Notes: a model not told the origin generated them from the sequence alone. A stretch of DNA of 49,031 nucleotides from Gammaproteobacteria bacterium (GCA_030430155.1 JAUIFV010000011.1:1-49031), one strand, 5' to 3'. Shown: positions 7,501-16,951, counted from the stretch's first letter. Numbers and translations: made by a program.

Positions 7501-9198
7501 CTAGCGCGCCAGCTCACTCAGCTCGGCGCTGATCCGGTCGATGTCGCTGTGTACGAACAGTATCGCCAAGTCTCCGGGCCGCAGCCAATCCAGGCAATGC
7601 TTGAGCGCCTCATCCTCGGAGTCGACCTGAGTCAGCTGCTCCGGCTGCAGACCGCCGAGCAGCAGCTGTTCGCGCAGCAGGGCGGGTATTTCGCCGGCAC
7701 CGCGGCCGCGATGATACTTGTTCATCTCCTTGATAATCACCCTGTCCGGGCTCTGATCGGCAAGCGCATCGGCCAGATCGCGCAGCGCCTCATCGGTACG
7801 GTCGCCAGCCTGACCGAAGCTGATCAGCAGGCGCTGCCGCGGCAGTTTGGCAGTGATCTCGAAGATCGCCCGTACCCCTTCCGGGTTGTGGCCGAAGTCC
7901 ATCATCACGCTGGCGCCGTTGATCCGGAACAGGCTGGCCCGCCCGGGGTTGTCTTCCGGGCTGGCGCCGAAGCAGGAAAGGGCGCTGCGGATCGCGTGCA
8001 GCGGCACCTTCATTGCCATTGCCGCAGCTGCAGCGGCCAGCGCGTTGGCCACATTGTGTCTGGCGCTGCCGCCGTGGGCTGCGGGTATGGCCGCAACTGG
8101 CAACAGCTTGGTTCGGCGCTGACCGCGCAGATAGACCAGCTGATCGGCCTCGACCGTCATTACGCCAGCCAGACGCTGCGTACCGCTAAGCACGCTGGGG
8201 CGCGGCGGGCGCAGGGCAAACCAGATCACCGGCCGGCTCATGCGGCGGGCGTGGCGGCGGCAATGGACATCCTCGGCATTGACCACCATCGGCGCTCGCG
8301 CGCCCAGGCCATGCTGGATCAGAAATTTCACCTCAGCCAGCTGCTCGATGCTGTTGATGCCCAGATCGCCCAGATGATCCTCGCCGATATTGGTGACCAC
8401 GCCGACGTCGGCTCAGCGCACCTGCAGGCCGCGCCTGAGCAGCCCCCCACGCGCGGTCTCCAAGACGGCAGCGGTGGTCTTCGGGTGACGCAGGACGGCC
8501 CGCGCGCCGCCGGGCCCGGAATAGTCATCGCGGCCCAGCACTTCGTCGCCGATCTGCACCAGATCGGTAGAGCAGAAGCCGGGCGTGTGGCCGGCCGCTT
8601 CCAGTATTCGCACCAGCATCCGCGTGGTCGTGGTCTTGCCGTTGGTGCCGGTGACGATCGCTGTCGGCACCCAATGCCGGTAGCGCGCCCAGTCCAACTC
8701 GCTCGGAGCCGGGACCTCATCGGTGTTCCAGGTCTGACATCGTTCGCCCTCACCCAGGCTGATGTCGCCGTCGCCCAGCTGCAGCTGCACCTTGCGCCGC
8801 ATCGCAGCGTTGTAGAGCCGCCGATAGGGCAGGTTGAGTCGGCGCTCGACGCGCCGGTTGTAGCGTTCACCCGCCTCCGGCAGCGACTCGAAGCGATCGC
8901 CGTCGAAACGGGCAATGGCGGCGTCCCAACACCATTCATTGAGGTAGGTGGCCAGGGCCAACATGTCCACCGGCGCGCCGGCTGCCAGCATCGCGTTGCT
9001 GCCCAGACGGCGGGTGGCGATAGGCATGCCCTGCCAGCCCAATCTGCGGCGCATTTCGCGCATGAAATAGCGCCAATGCGCGATCAGCTTGCTCGCCTCG
9101 TCCTCAGGCGGCGCGACTTCGATGATGGCGCCCGGGCCGGGCAACAGCAGACTGGGCCCGGTGAGGCGTCTTGAATCAATGAGATAGGGAAGCCCCAC
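7501..9198 (-). pseudogene. Mur-ligase-family protein paired with cphA, interrupted by one in-frame TGA
   Basis: A ~565-codon Mur-ligase-type amide ligase read from a GTG at 9198. It has an N-terminal region (SRRLTGPSLLL), a P-loop VTGTNGKTTTTRM, the RGGLLRRGL segment, and then NIGEDHLGDLGI and the C-terminal Mur domain (MMDFGHNPEGV). All domains resemble the C-terminal half of the neighbouring CphA; there is no ATP-grasp domain. The frame is intact except for TGA at 8413-8415. Aligned with CphA (RRGMAVQRVDV against RRGLQVR-stop-ADV), the stop sits where CphA has Arg, so one C-to-T change in a CGA codon explains it. A downstream GTG at 8400 could restart translation of the rest. True mutation, sequencing error or two-piece expression cannot be told apart here. 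The start codon lacks a clear ribosome-binding site. Confidence 0.8.
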
Positions 9199-9212
9199 GC
9201 GGCCGCTCGGCG

Positions 9213-9296
9213 TTAGGGCCCAGGGCCCAGGGCAGAGGACCCAGGAAAACGGCGAAGGCCCAGCGAACGTGCTCCTGGGCCCTGGGCCCTGAGCCC
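9213..9296. repeat. GGGCCCAG-type repeat cluster with inverted arms, copy 4
   Basis: TTAGGGCCCAGGGCCCAG (9213-9230) faces an inverted copy CTGGGCCCTGGGCCCTGAG (9275-9293), with partial units between. It fills the gap between cphA and the Mur-ligase gene and could form a long hairpin in a read-through mRNA. Confidence 0.75.
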
Positions 9297-9364
9297 TGTG
9301 CCCTTGTGCCTGATATGAAGCGGAAGGTCACACCTAGCGATCATGATCAGTAGCCCGACCCAAC

Positions 9365-12160
9365 CTAATCGCTTTGCTCCGGCGCGATGTACACCCCGCG
9401 TTCGTCGCTGCGAATCTCATACTGCTCGTTTTCAAAGGCTTCTTCGCCGCCGGACAGGTCGGGGACAAAGGCGTCGGGCTCGGTGGACAGATCGGGTTTG
9501 CTGGCCGCGACCCCGGCTGCTGGCTTGAAATAGATGATCTGCTTCCAGGTGCGCGCGATGCGGTCGCAGAAGACCATCACCAGATCGCCGGCTCGGGCCG
9601 ATTCCAGCGCCGTTTGCACTGCCTCCTGTTCGTCGTCGATCAGATGGATCTGCTCGTCCCGAACCCCGCCGTCCTTGAGCCCCTTGCGCATCAGTTCGGG
9701 GACCTCGCCACGACTGCGGCCGCGGGTCTGGTCGTCGGTCTTGCAGTAGTACTCGTCATAGTGCCCGGCCGAGGCGCGGGCCAGATCGACCACATCCTGG
9801 TCGCGTCTGTCTCCTGGCGCGGCCAGGACCACGATGCGTTTGCCGCTGACCGGCAGCTGATCGGTGAGTTTGGTCATCGCCTGCACGCCGTGGGCATTGT
9901 GGGCGTAGTCCATGATTACCTTGAAAGGATGCTCATCGAAGACATTCATCCGCCCTGGAGCCTGGAAGAAGCTGGTGGCGAAGGTGCGCAGGCCGTGTTC
10001 GATGTTCTCCCGGCTGACCCCCATGCCGTGCGCCAGGGCGGTGGCGAACATCGCATTCTGCACGTTGTGCATAGCCCGTCCCTCCAGCGTCGAGGGGATC
10101 AGATGGGTCCAGATCAATGGGGTATGCGAGCCCTTGTCGTAGACCGCCACCATGTGTCCGTTCATGCCCTGCTCAAGCACCACTGCTCGGCCGCCGGCGC
10201 GGATGTGCTGACGGACCAGCGGGTGATTGGGGTTCATGGTCACGTAGCACAGATGTCGAGCCTGGGTGTGCGCGGCCATGCGCAGCACTCGGGGGTCGTC
10301 GGCGTTGAGTACCGCGGTGTCGGTGGCGATTTCCACAACCGTGCGCTTGACCTCGGCCAACTCGTCCAGCGTGTCGATGCCGCGCAGGCCCAGGTGGTCA
10401 CTCTGCACATTCAGACAGGCGGCCACGTCGACCCTCTGCACCGCCATGCCGCGCCGCAGCAGCCCGCCACGTGCGGTTTCCAGCACCGCCGCATCGACGG
10501 TGGGATCGCGCAGCACCATGTTCGCTGCCACCGGTCCGGTCATGTCGCCGGCGACCGTCAGCTTTCCGTCGATGTAGACGCCGTCGGTGCTGGTGAAACC
10601 CACCGTGTGGCCGGCCAGCTTGAGGATGTGCGAGAGCATCCGGCTGGTGGTGGTCTTGCCGTTGGTGCCGGTGATCGCGGCGGTGGGAATGCTGCTGGGC
10701 GATCCGGGCGGAAAGAGCATGTCGATGACCGCGCCACCGACGTCTCTGGGCGTGCCTTCGGACGGCTGCACATGCATGCGGAATCCTGGCGCGGCGTTGA
10801 TCTCGCAGATGCCGCCGCCGTGTGTGCGATAGGACTGGGAGATGTCTTCAGTGAGGAAATCCACTCCGCAGACGTCCAATCCAATGGCGCTGGCGGCACG
10901 CACGGCCATGGTGCGAATGTCCGGGTGAACGATATCGGTCACGTCGACTGCGGTGCCGCCGGTAGACAGGTTGGCGGTCTTGCGCAGGTACAGAATCTGA
11001 TCGGGCGCCAGGACGCTGTCGCGATTCAGTCCGGCCTTCTTCAGCGCCTCCTCGGCCTGCACGTCCCACTCCAGCCGGGTCAGCACCTTCTCATGGCCGA
11101 CACCGCGGCGCGGGTCGCTGTTGACGATGTCGACCAGTTCGGCGACCGAGTGCTTGCCGTCGCCGATCACATGCCCCGGGACCCGTTTGGCCGCCGCCAC
11201 CAGCTTGCCGTTGACCACCAGCAGGCGGTGATCGAAGCCCTTGATGTAGTTCTCCACCACCACCGTGCGGCTGATCTTGCTGGCGATCTCGAAGGCCTCG
11301 GAAACCTCATCGGGTGAGCCCAGATTGATGCACACGCCGCGGCCGTGATTGCCGTCGTAGGGCTTGACGACCACCGGATAGCCGATCTTGTCGGCTACCC
11401 GCAGCGCTTCGCGTTCTGAACGTGCGGTGCGTTGGCGCGGCACCGGCAGCCCAAGATCTTCGAAGATGCCGTGGGCCATCTCTTTGTCGCAGGACAGCTC
11501 GACCGCGATGTGCCGGGTTTCCGAAGTGATGGTCGCCTGGATGCGGCGCTGATATTTGCCGTAGCCCAGTTGCACCAGCGACTGGTTGTTCAGCCTGATC
11601 CACGGAATCCCACGCTTCTCTGCCGCGGCAACCAGGCTGCCGGTGCTGGGTCCCAACTCGCGCTTCTGCGCGTAGCGGATGTAGTCGTCGCGGTCACGCT
11701 TCCAGTCGAAATCCGGATCGGCATAACGCTCGCGCAATCGATCCGGCAGCAGGGAATGGATAAGGCGCTGCGCCAGGCGGCTGGCCTCCAGGCCAATGTC
11801 CTGATCGCGGGTTTCGAAGACGACGTTGTAGACCCCGTTCTTGCCGGTGCCGCGAGTCTTGCCGAATCCGACGTCCTGACCGGCAATGTTCTGGATCTCC
11901 AGCACGACGTGCTCAAAGACGTGGCCCAGCCAGGTGCCGTCGTCTTCGCGCATGCGCCGCACCAAGCCACCGGGCTCGCCGTATGAGCAGCCGTGTTCGG
12001 CCAGCGAGGGGACCGCTTGCAGCAGGCCGTCGATGAAGGCATTGCCCAGTTTGGCGGTCGGCCAGCGCTCCAGTTCTTCCAGGTCGATCTGATGCAGGAT
12101 GCAGGGGAACAGCGCATATCGATTTGGGCCCACGTAGACGTCGGTGCTCAAGATGCGCAT
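9365..12160 (-). CDS. cphA: Cyanophycin synthetase
   Basis: Makes cyanophycin (multi-L-arginyl-poly-L-aspartate), a nitrogen and carbon store, adding Asp and Arg in turn with ATP. The 931-residue product has the CphA1 architecture: N-terminal domain (about 1-160), ATP-grasp domain (about 220-480, with VVVKPYDGNHGRGVC and the catalytic-loop segment CEINAAPGFRMH) and a Mur-ligase-like domain from about 495 (ITGTNGKTTTSRM, then MDYAHNAHGV and a C-terminal lobe). ATG at 12160 with GGGG a few bases upstream. It is followed by a Mur-ligase paralogue on the same strand, and a two-component system lies immediately upstream in the same direction. No cyanophycinase (cphB) is visible in the window. Confidence 0.96.
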   Translation of the reverse strand: MRILSTDVYVGPNRYALFPCILHQIDLEELERWPTAKLGNAFIDGLLQAVPSLAEHGCSYGEPGGLVRRMREDDGTWLGHVFEHVVLEIQNIAGQDVGFGKTRGTGKNGVYNVVFETRDQDIGLEASRLAQRLIHSLLPDRLRERYADPDFDWKRDRDDYIRYAQKRELGPSTGSLVAAAEKRGIPWIRLNNQSLVQLGYGKYQRRIQATITSETRHIAVELSCDKEMAHGIFEDLGLPVPRQRTARSEREALRVADKIGYPVVVKPYDGNHGRGVCINLGSPDEVSEAFEIASKISRTVVVENYIKGFDHRLLVVNGKLVAAAKRVPGHVIGDGKHSVAELVDIVNSDPRRGVGHEKVLTRLEWDVQAEEALKKAGLNRDSVLAPDQILYLRKTANLSTGGTAVDVTDIVHPDIRTMAVRAASAIGLDVCGVDFLTEDISQSYRTHGGGICEINAAPGFRMHVQPSEGTPRDVGGAVIDMLFPPGSPSSIPTAAITGTNGKTTTSRMLSHILKLAGHTVGFTSTDGVYIDGKLTVAGDMTGPVAANMVLRDPTVDAAVLETARGGLLRRGMAVQRVDVAACLNVQSDHLGLRGIDTLDELAEVKRTVVEIATDTAVLNADDPRVLRMAAHTQARHLCYVTMNPNHPLVRQHIRAGGRAVVLEQGMNGHMVAVYDKGSHTPLIWTHLIPSTLEGRAMHNVQNAMFATALAHGMGVSRENIEHGLRTFATSFFQAPGRMNVFDEHPFKVIMDYAHNAHGVQAMTKLTDQLPVSGKRIVVLAAPGDRRDQDVVDLARASAGHYDEYYCKTDDQTRGRSRGEVPELMRKGLKDGGVRDEQIHLIDDEQEAVQTALESARAGDLVMVFCDRIARTWKQIIYFKPAAGVAASKPDLSTEPDAFVPDLSGGEEAFENEQYEIRSDERGVYIAPEQSD

Positions 12161-12248
12161 TGTTTTCCCCCCAATGACTTGCCGTTCCGTCGAGTGTGCC
12201 TCAAGCGCTGCAGGCTTGGTAGGGTGGGGTAGAAAGTCCCGAAGTTGC

Positions 12249-12890
12249 CTAGCTTTGTGGGCTGATCAAGCCGTTTCGCCACGCGAAGACCGCGACCTGG
12301 GTGCGGTCATTCAGGGCCAGCTTGGCGAGCAGATTTCCGACATGGGTTTTGACGGTGGTTTCGCCTATGCCGAGGGCCTGGGCGATGTCGGCGTTGCTGC
12401 GGCCTTCGGCGATCAGCTGCAGTACGTCGCGTTCCCGCAGGCTGAGTTCGGCAATCGGATCGGCCTCGCCGGACTGTCGACGCAGGGCTGCAGCCAGCGT
12501 GGGCGCCAGCACCAACTCGCCACGCGCCGCCGCGCGCAGCGCAGCGATCAGGTAATCCGCACTGGCATCCTTAAGCAGATAGCCTTGCGCCCCAGCGTCC
12601 AAGGCGGCGCGCGCGCGCTGCACATCGGCCACGCTGGTCAGCAACAGCACTCGCAGTTCCGGCCATCGCTGGCGTAGTAGGACGGTTAGCTGAATGCCGT
12701 CCATATCCGGGAGCAGCAGATCGACCAGCGCCAGCTGAGGGGCGGACGACTCGCATGCTGCCAGCGCCTGAGCCGCATCGCTGGCGCTGGCGACGACGTT
12801 GAAACCCGGTTCGGTTTGGATGATCGCGGCGAGTCCGTCTCGCACTACGGGATGGTCGTCTACCAACAGCACACGCAGTGGCGTGCTCAT
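12249..12890 (-). CDS. NarL/FixJ-type response regulator
   Basis: DNA-binding response regulator of 213 residues. The receiver domain (1-125) has the acidic pair at 11-12, phosphoacceptor Asp57 in VDLLLPDMDG, the Thr/Ser switch in LLLTSV and Lys in YLLKDA. A LuxR-type helix-turn-helix follows at about 148-205 (LSLRERDVLQLIAEGRSNADIAQ and the recognition helix TTVKTHVGNLL; positions only approximate). Its ATG overlaps the kinase stop by ATGA, so it is translationally coupled to the kinase. cphA begins 88 bases downstream on the same strand, so control of, or co-transcription with, cyanophycin synthesis is plausible but unproven. Confidence 0.93.
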   Translation of the reverse strand: MSTPLRVLLVDDHPVVRDGLAAIIQTEPGFNVVASASDAAQALAACESSAPQLALVDLLLPDMDGIQLTVLLRQRWPELRVLLLTSVADVQRARAALDAGAQGYLLKDASADYLIAALRAAARGELVLAPTLAAALRRQSGEADPIAELSLRERDVLQLIAEGRSNADIAQALGIGETTVKTHVGNLLAKLALNDRTQVAVFAWRNGLISPQS

Positions 12891-14356
12891 GGCCCGGCAT
12901 TCTGCGGTCTGGAAAGGCTCTGCGCAGCTTCAGTCTGGCGCGCGTTCGCCTGCTCCGAAATCGAGAAGTGCAGGCTGATCGCCGTGCCGCGCCCGGGCTG
13001 CGACTGCACATCCAGTCGCCCCTGAGGTAGACAGGCGGCGCGCTCGGCGAGGTGCACCAGACCATTGCCGGACTGCTGGCGTGGTTCAAAGCCGACACCG
13101 CCATCGCTGACCTGCAGCTGCCATTGGCCTTGTCCGCAGTCGATCAGCTGCACCTGCGCCTGATCGACCTGCGCGTGTCTGGCCACGTTGGCCAGGCACT
13201 CGTCTACCACGCGCAGCAGCTGCTCGGCGTCGGCCGCGGTGGGCTCGGAACCAGGATCCAGACGCAGCTTCAGGCGCAGGCCGGTGGACATCTGCCAGCG
13301 CCGGATGCGCGCGTCCAGGCGACCGCGAAAATCCTGTTTCGGTGTCGGCTCGTTGCGAAAGGCATCGACCAGTTCAGCCAGTTCGGTGCGCAGCTCGGCA
13401 CACAGGCGTTCGGCTTCGTCCAAAGCCGATGGGGTAGGGGAGTGCTGCAGGCCGCGACGCAGGGTGGCCAGCTGCAATCCGAGCGCGAAAGCCTTTTGCT
13501 TGGCCGTATCGTGGAGATCGCGGGCCACGCGCTGGCGTTCCTGCAGCGCGCCCAGGCGAGCACGGTCGTCCAAAAGCTGGCTCAGATCGGCGGCCATGCC
13601 GTCCAGGTCGTTGGCCAGTCTTCCAAGCTCATCGCGACGCGACTCGCCGATGCGGTGCTCAAGGTCACCGCGTCGCCACGCTTTGAGGGCCGCGCCCATG
13701 CCGTTGAGGCGGCCAACCAGATAAAGGCTCATCAGTGCGCTGCTCAACAGAGCCAATAGCACCCCGGCTGAGAGCAGGACTTGCCACTCGAAGCTTCCGG
13801 AGTAGAAAAGGCTGAAGCTGGGGCGGGGCACCTGTAGGAGCAGCTGCAGACGCAATTGCTGTCCATCGTCGGCAAACACGGACACTTCGGACTCTTCGGT
13901 CAGCAGTTCATCCGAGTTGCTTGCCCGCGCCCCACTTTGCGCCAGTTCCCGTCCATCGGCGTCGAGCAGGCGCAGTCCCAGAGGCGTTTCGGACAGTTCC
14001 AAGAGCACATGCCCCGTTCCCGGCGCCAGACCACCGCGCGAACGTTCCAACAGCAGCCGCTGGCGTTCCAAACTAAGCTCCAGCGCGCGCTGATCGGGCC
14101 AGTCAGCCAGCACTTCGCTAGCGATACGCTCACTGGCTTTGGTCAATGCACCGCCAGCAACCGCTCTTTCCAGCGCTGCGGTCTCACGGGCCAGCACCCA
14201 GTAGTCGGCGATGGCCAGGGCAGGGACGATCCAGAGCAGGTGCAGGAACACCAGCTTGACTGACAATCCGCGCAAAAATTGGTTGAGAACGCTCAAAAGT
14301 GCTTGCTCGTCCGGTGCGATGAAAGAGTGGCGCGCCGATAGTACAGACCTCGTCAA
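12887..14356 (-). CDS. Sensor histidine kinase, NarX/DegS (HisKA_3) type
   Basis: Membrane sensor kinase of up to 489 residues. It has an N-terminal membrane segment near 30-55, a periplasmic region, a second membrane segment near 170-195, a HAMP-like linker and a HisKA_3 domain with the H-box ERQRVARDLHDTAKQ (His282). The C-terminal HATPase_c has N (ECLANVARHAQ), G1 (DGGVGF) and G2 (GNGLVHL) boxes. Partner of the overlapping response regulator. The start is uncertain: the frame opens at a TTG (14356) with no good ribosome-binding site, no ATG is available near the N terminus, and in-frame TTG codons downstream are alternatives. A miniature inverted-repeat element ends 34 bases upstream of that TTG. 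Confidence 0.9.
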   Translation of the reverse strand: MTRSVLSARHSFIAPDEQALLSVLNQFLRGLSVKLVFLHLLWIVPALAIADYWVLARETAALERAVAGGALTKASERIASEVLADWPDQRALELSLERQRLLLERSRGGLAPGTGHVLLELSETPLGLRLLDADGRELAQSGARASNSDELLTEESEVSVFADDGQQLRLQLLLQVPRPSFSLFYSGSFEWQVLLSAGVLLALLSSALMSLYLVGRLNGMGAALKAWRRGDLEHRIGESRRDELGRLANDLDGMAADLSQLLDDRARLGALQERQRVARDLHDTAKQKAFALGLQLATLRRGLQHSPTPSALDEAERLCAELRTELAELVDAFRNEPTPKQDFRGRLDARIRRWQMSTGLRLKLRLDPGSEPTAADAEQLLRVVDECLANVARHAQVDQAQVQLIDCGQGQWQLQVSDGGVGFEPRQQSGNGLVHLAERAACLPQGRLDVQSQPGRGTAISLHFSISEQANARQTEAAQSLSRPQNAGP

Positions 14357-14389
14357 GGCTCACAAGAGCACAAGGTCACGTCGATTGTT

Positions 14390-14567
14390 GCCCGCACTAT
14401 TCATGAATCTTCTACTGCGGCTTCCGCAGACGCGCTGTGGCGCGGCTTGCTCCCTCCGATCGACTCGACGTACTGCAAAGTACGCCTTCATCGATCCCAA
14501 GGTCCGCGATCCGCACCACAACACGCCTGCGAAACCCTCGCTACGAACATTCATGAATAATGCGGGC
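14390..14567. mobile_element. 178-bp miniature inverted-repeat element (MITE-like)
   Basis: Imperfect terminal inverted repeats of 19 bases bound it: GCCCGCACTATTCATGAAT (14390-14408) and ATTCATGAATAATGCGGGC (14549-14567), 18 of 19 complementary. The interior contains further short hairpins (CTGCGG-CTT-CCGCAG near 14412, and CGTACT-GCAA-AGTACG near 14490) and no credible gene. No clear target-site duplication is seen. It lies between the divergent kinase and yajC promoters. The size, termini and lack of coding fit a non-autonomous element or a palindromic repeat family. Confidence 0.65.
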
Positions 14568-14705
14568 CAGACGCTTGAGTTGGCGCCAACCGGGCCCATC
14601 TGAATAGCCTGGAGGTCACGGGTTGAGATGCAAAGGGCATCTCCGCTTATGGCATAATTATCGGCTTGCTGACGACAGCGTCTGTCGTCCTAACTGGAAA
14701 CAACC

Positions 14706-15035
14706 ATGGATTTCTTTATTTCTGCTGCGCACGCGCAGGCGGCTGGGGGACAGCAGCCGAGCATCTGGCCCTCGCTGATCATGCTCGGATTGTTCTTTGC
14801 CATCTTCTATTTCATGCTGATCCGGCCCCAGCAGAAGCGCGCGGCCGAGCACAAGAATCTGGTTGCCGCATTGAAGAAGGGTGATGAGGTCGTCACCAAC
14901 GGCGGTGTGGCCGGAAAAGTCGAAGATGTCGGCGAGTCCTTCCTCAGCGTCGAGGTCGCCCAGGGCGTCTCGGTGAAGGTTCAAAAGCACGCGGTGTCCG
15001 TCGTCCTGCCCAAGGGCACTTTGAAAAACGCATAG
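14706..15035 (+). CDS. yajC: Sec translocon accessory protein YajC
   Basis: Small inner-membrane subunit that joins SecDF in the SecDF-YajC complex. The 109-residue product has one hydrophobic helix (about 20-40) followed by the family signature RPQQKRAAEHK and GDEVVTNGGVAGKV. It stands 28 bases upstream of secD. The queA and tgt genes that commonly precede yajC in gammaproteobacteria are absent here; the upstream neighbour is the MITE-like element. Confidence 0.96.
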   Translation: MDFFISAAHAQAAGGQQPSIWPSLIMLGLFFAIFYFMLIRPQQKRAAEHKNLVAALKKGDEVVTNGGVAGKVEDVGESFLSVEVAQGVSVKVQKHAVSVVLPKGTLKNA

Positions 15036-15063
15036 ACGGCTGCCAGGCCGCAGGTAAATACTC

Positions 15064-16929
15064 ATGATCGATTACCCCAAGTGGAAGCTGGGGATGCTGG
15101 CGGCGCTGCTGCTGCTGGCCATCCTCTACGCCCTGCCCAACATGTTCCCGCAAGAGCCCGCTGTGCAAATCAGCCCCGGGCGCGGCGTCACCATCGACAC
15201 CGTACTGGAGCAAACAGTCGCCGGCAGCCTGCAGGGACGCGAGATACCCTTCAAGAGCACCGAACTCGTCGACGGTCGATTGCTGGTCCGTTTCGCCGAT
15301 ACCGAAACCCAACTTCAGGCTGCAGACGCCATCAAGGCGGACTTCCTCAAGGACGGCAAGCAGAACGACTACATCGTCGCCTTGAATCTGGCCTCCACGG
15401 TTCCCGATTGGCTCGGCTCCTTCGGCGCCAAGTCCATGCCATTGGGATTGGATCTGCAGGGCGGCGTGCACTTCCTGATGGAAGTCGATCAGCGCGGCAC
15501 CATCGATCGCGAATACAACCGTTACGTCGATGACCTGCGCGCGGCGCTGCGTGAAGCCAAGATCGATTTCAACTCGGTGGACCGGGTTGGCGATGAGATC
15601 GCTGTGGAGCTGGCCGACGAAGAAGCTCAAAGCGCCGCCGAACTGCTGATTCGGCAACAGAACCCCGAGCTGCGCGTGGCGCCTGAGTCCGATCTGTCGC
15701 TGAGTGTGGAAGTGCCGTCGGAAGTAATCATCAAGGTGATGAACGACGCCATCGGCCAGAATTTGGCTACATTGCGCAATCGAATCAACGAGTTGGGCGT
15801 TGCCGAACCCATAGTGCAGCAGCAGGGTGCGGAGCGTATCCTGATCCAGCTTCCCGGTGTGCAGGATCCCGGTCGTGCCAAGCTCATCCTCGGCGCCACC
15901 GCGACCTTGGAATACCACGCCGTTGATGAAGGTGTGGACGCGCTGGAAGCCGACCGCACCAAGAAGGTGCCGTTTGATTCCAAGCTCTACTATCGCCGTG
16001 ACGGCTCACCGGTGGTGCTGAAGAAGCGAGTGATCGTCTCCGGCGAGCACATGGTCAACGCGCAGAGTGATTTGGATCCGCAGGGCACCGGGCCGATGGT
16101 ATCGGTCAGCCTGAGCAGTTCCGGCGCCCAGCGCATGCTGGAGTTCACCGAGGACAACGTCGGCCGCGGCATGGCGGTGGTGTTCATCGAAACCCGTCCG
16201 GAGACCCGTATCGTCAATGGTGAAGAGGTCAAGAGCACTCGCACCACCGAAGAGGTGGTCAGCGTGGCCACCATTCGCGGCGTGTTCGGCAAGAACTTCC
16301 AGACGACCGGGTTGGACAGCAAGGCCGAGGCCGATGAGCTGGCCCTGCTGCTGCGCGCCGGCTCGCTGGCGACCCCGGTGGAGATTGTCGAAGAGCGCGT
16401 GGTTGGTCCCAGCCTGGGCCGGGACAACATCAAGCGCGGTGTGACCGCGGTGATCATCGGTTTGATCGCGGTGATGGTGTTCTCGGCGATCTACTACAAG
16501 GTCTTCGGCGTGGTCGCCAATATCGGCCTGATGCTCAATCTAGTCTGCCTGATGTCCATCCTGTCGATACTGGGTGCGACGTTGACCATGCCCGGCATCG
16601 CGGCAATTTTGCTCACCATGGGTATGGCGATTGACGCCAACGTGCTGATCTGCGAACGCATCCGCGAGGAGCTACGCAACGGCAACACACCCATGGCCAG
16701 CTTGAAATCCGGCTATGAAAAGGCCTGGTCGACCATTCTCGACGCTAACGTCACCACCCTGATCGCGACGATCGCGCTGATCGCCTTCGCCTCAGGTCCG
16801 GTGCGCGGCTTCGCAATCACGTTGTCGGTTGGTCTGGTGACCACGATGTTCACCGCCGTGATGGTGACCCGAGCCATCTTCGCGATGATGTATCGCAACC
16901 CCAAGAAGCTCAAAGCGCTTTCGATCTAG
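15064..16929 (+). CDS. secD: Protein translocase subunit SecD
   Basis: RND-family inner-membrane protein that uses the proton gradient to help pull preproteins through SecYEG. The 621-residue product has an N-terminal transmembrane helix (7-25), a large periplasmic region with LGLDLQGGVHFLMEV (P1 head/base) and NQLG-type conserved NRINELGVAEPIVQQQG, and five C-terminal helices from about 455 with GMAIDANVLICERIREE, which holds the functionally important Asp of helix 4. It lies between yajC and secF, with 22 bases to secF. Confidence 0.97.
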   Translation: MIDYPKWKLGMLAALLLLAILYALPNMFPQEPAVQISPGRGVTIDTVLEQTVAGSLQGREIPFKSTELVDGRLLVRFADTETQLQAADAIKADFLKDGKQNDYIVALNLASTVPDWLGSFGAKSMPLGLDLQGGVHFLMEVDQRGTIDREYNRYVDDLRAALREAKIDFNSVDRVGDEIAVELADEEAQSAAELLIRQQNPELRVAPESDLSLSVEVPSEVIIKVMNDAIGQNLATLRNRINELGVAEPIVQQQGAERILIQLPGVQDPGRAKLILGATATLEYHAVDEGVDALEADRTKKVPFDSKLYYRRDGSPVVLKKRVIVSGEHMVNAQSDLDPQGTGPMVSVSLSSSGAQRMLEFTEDNVGRGMAVVFIETRPETRIVNGEEVKSTRTTEEVVSVATIRGVFGKNFQTTGLDSKAEADELALLLRAGSLATPVEIVEERVVGPSLGRDNIKRGVTAVIIGLIAVMVFSAIYYKVFGVVANIGLMLNLVCLMSILSILGATLTMPGIAAILLTMGMAIDANVLICERIREELRNGNTPMASLKSGYEKAWSTILDANVTTLIATIALIAFASGPVRGFAITLSVGLVTTMFTAVMVTRAIFAMMYRNPKKLKALSI

Positions 16930-16951
16930 GCGCGGAAGGAGCGCAGATACC

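Noticed and set aside
8413-8415. TGA as a selenocysteine codon
   Set aside because: The aligned residue in CphA is Arg, not Cys, and I see no SECIS-like hairpin just downstream or any selenoprotein genes nearby.
7549-9174. 541-codon plus-strand open frame opposite the broken Mur ligase
   Set aside because: No recognisable protein; Mur-ligase motifs on the minus strand explain the region despite the in-frame stop.
9374-11317. 647-codon plus-strand open frame opposite cphA
   Set aside because: It is antisense to a clear cyanophycin synthetase, shows no domain or ribosome-binding site, and its His/Gly/Val-rich composition is typical of the complementary frame of a GC-rich gene.
14360-14599. 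79-codon minus-strand open frame across the miniature element
   Set aside because: It coincides with the inverted-repeat element, including both termini, so it is best explained by repeat sequence rather than a gene.
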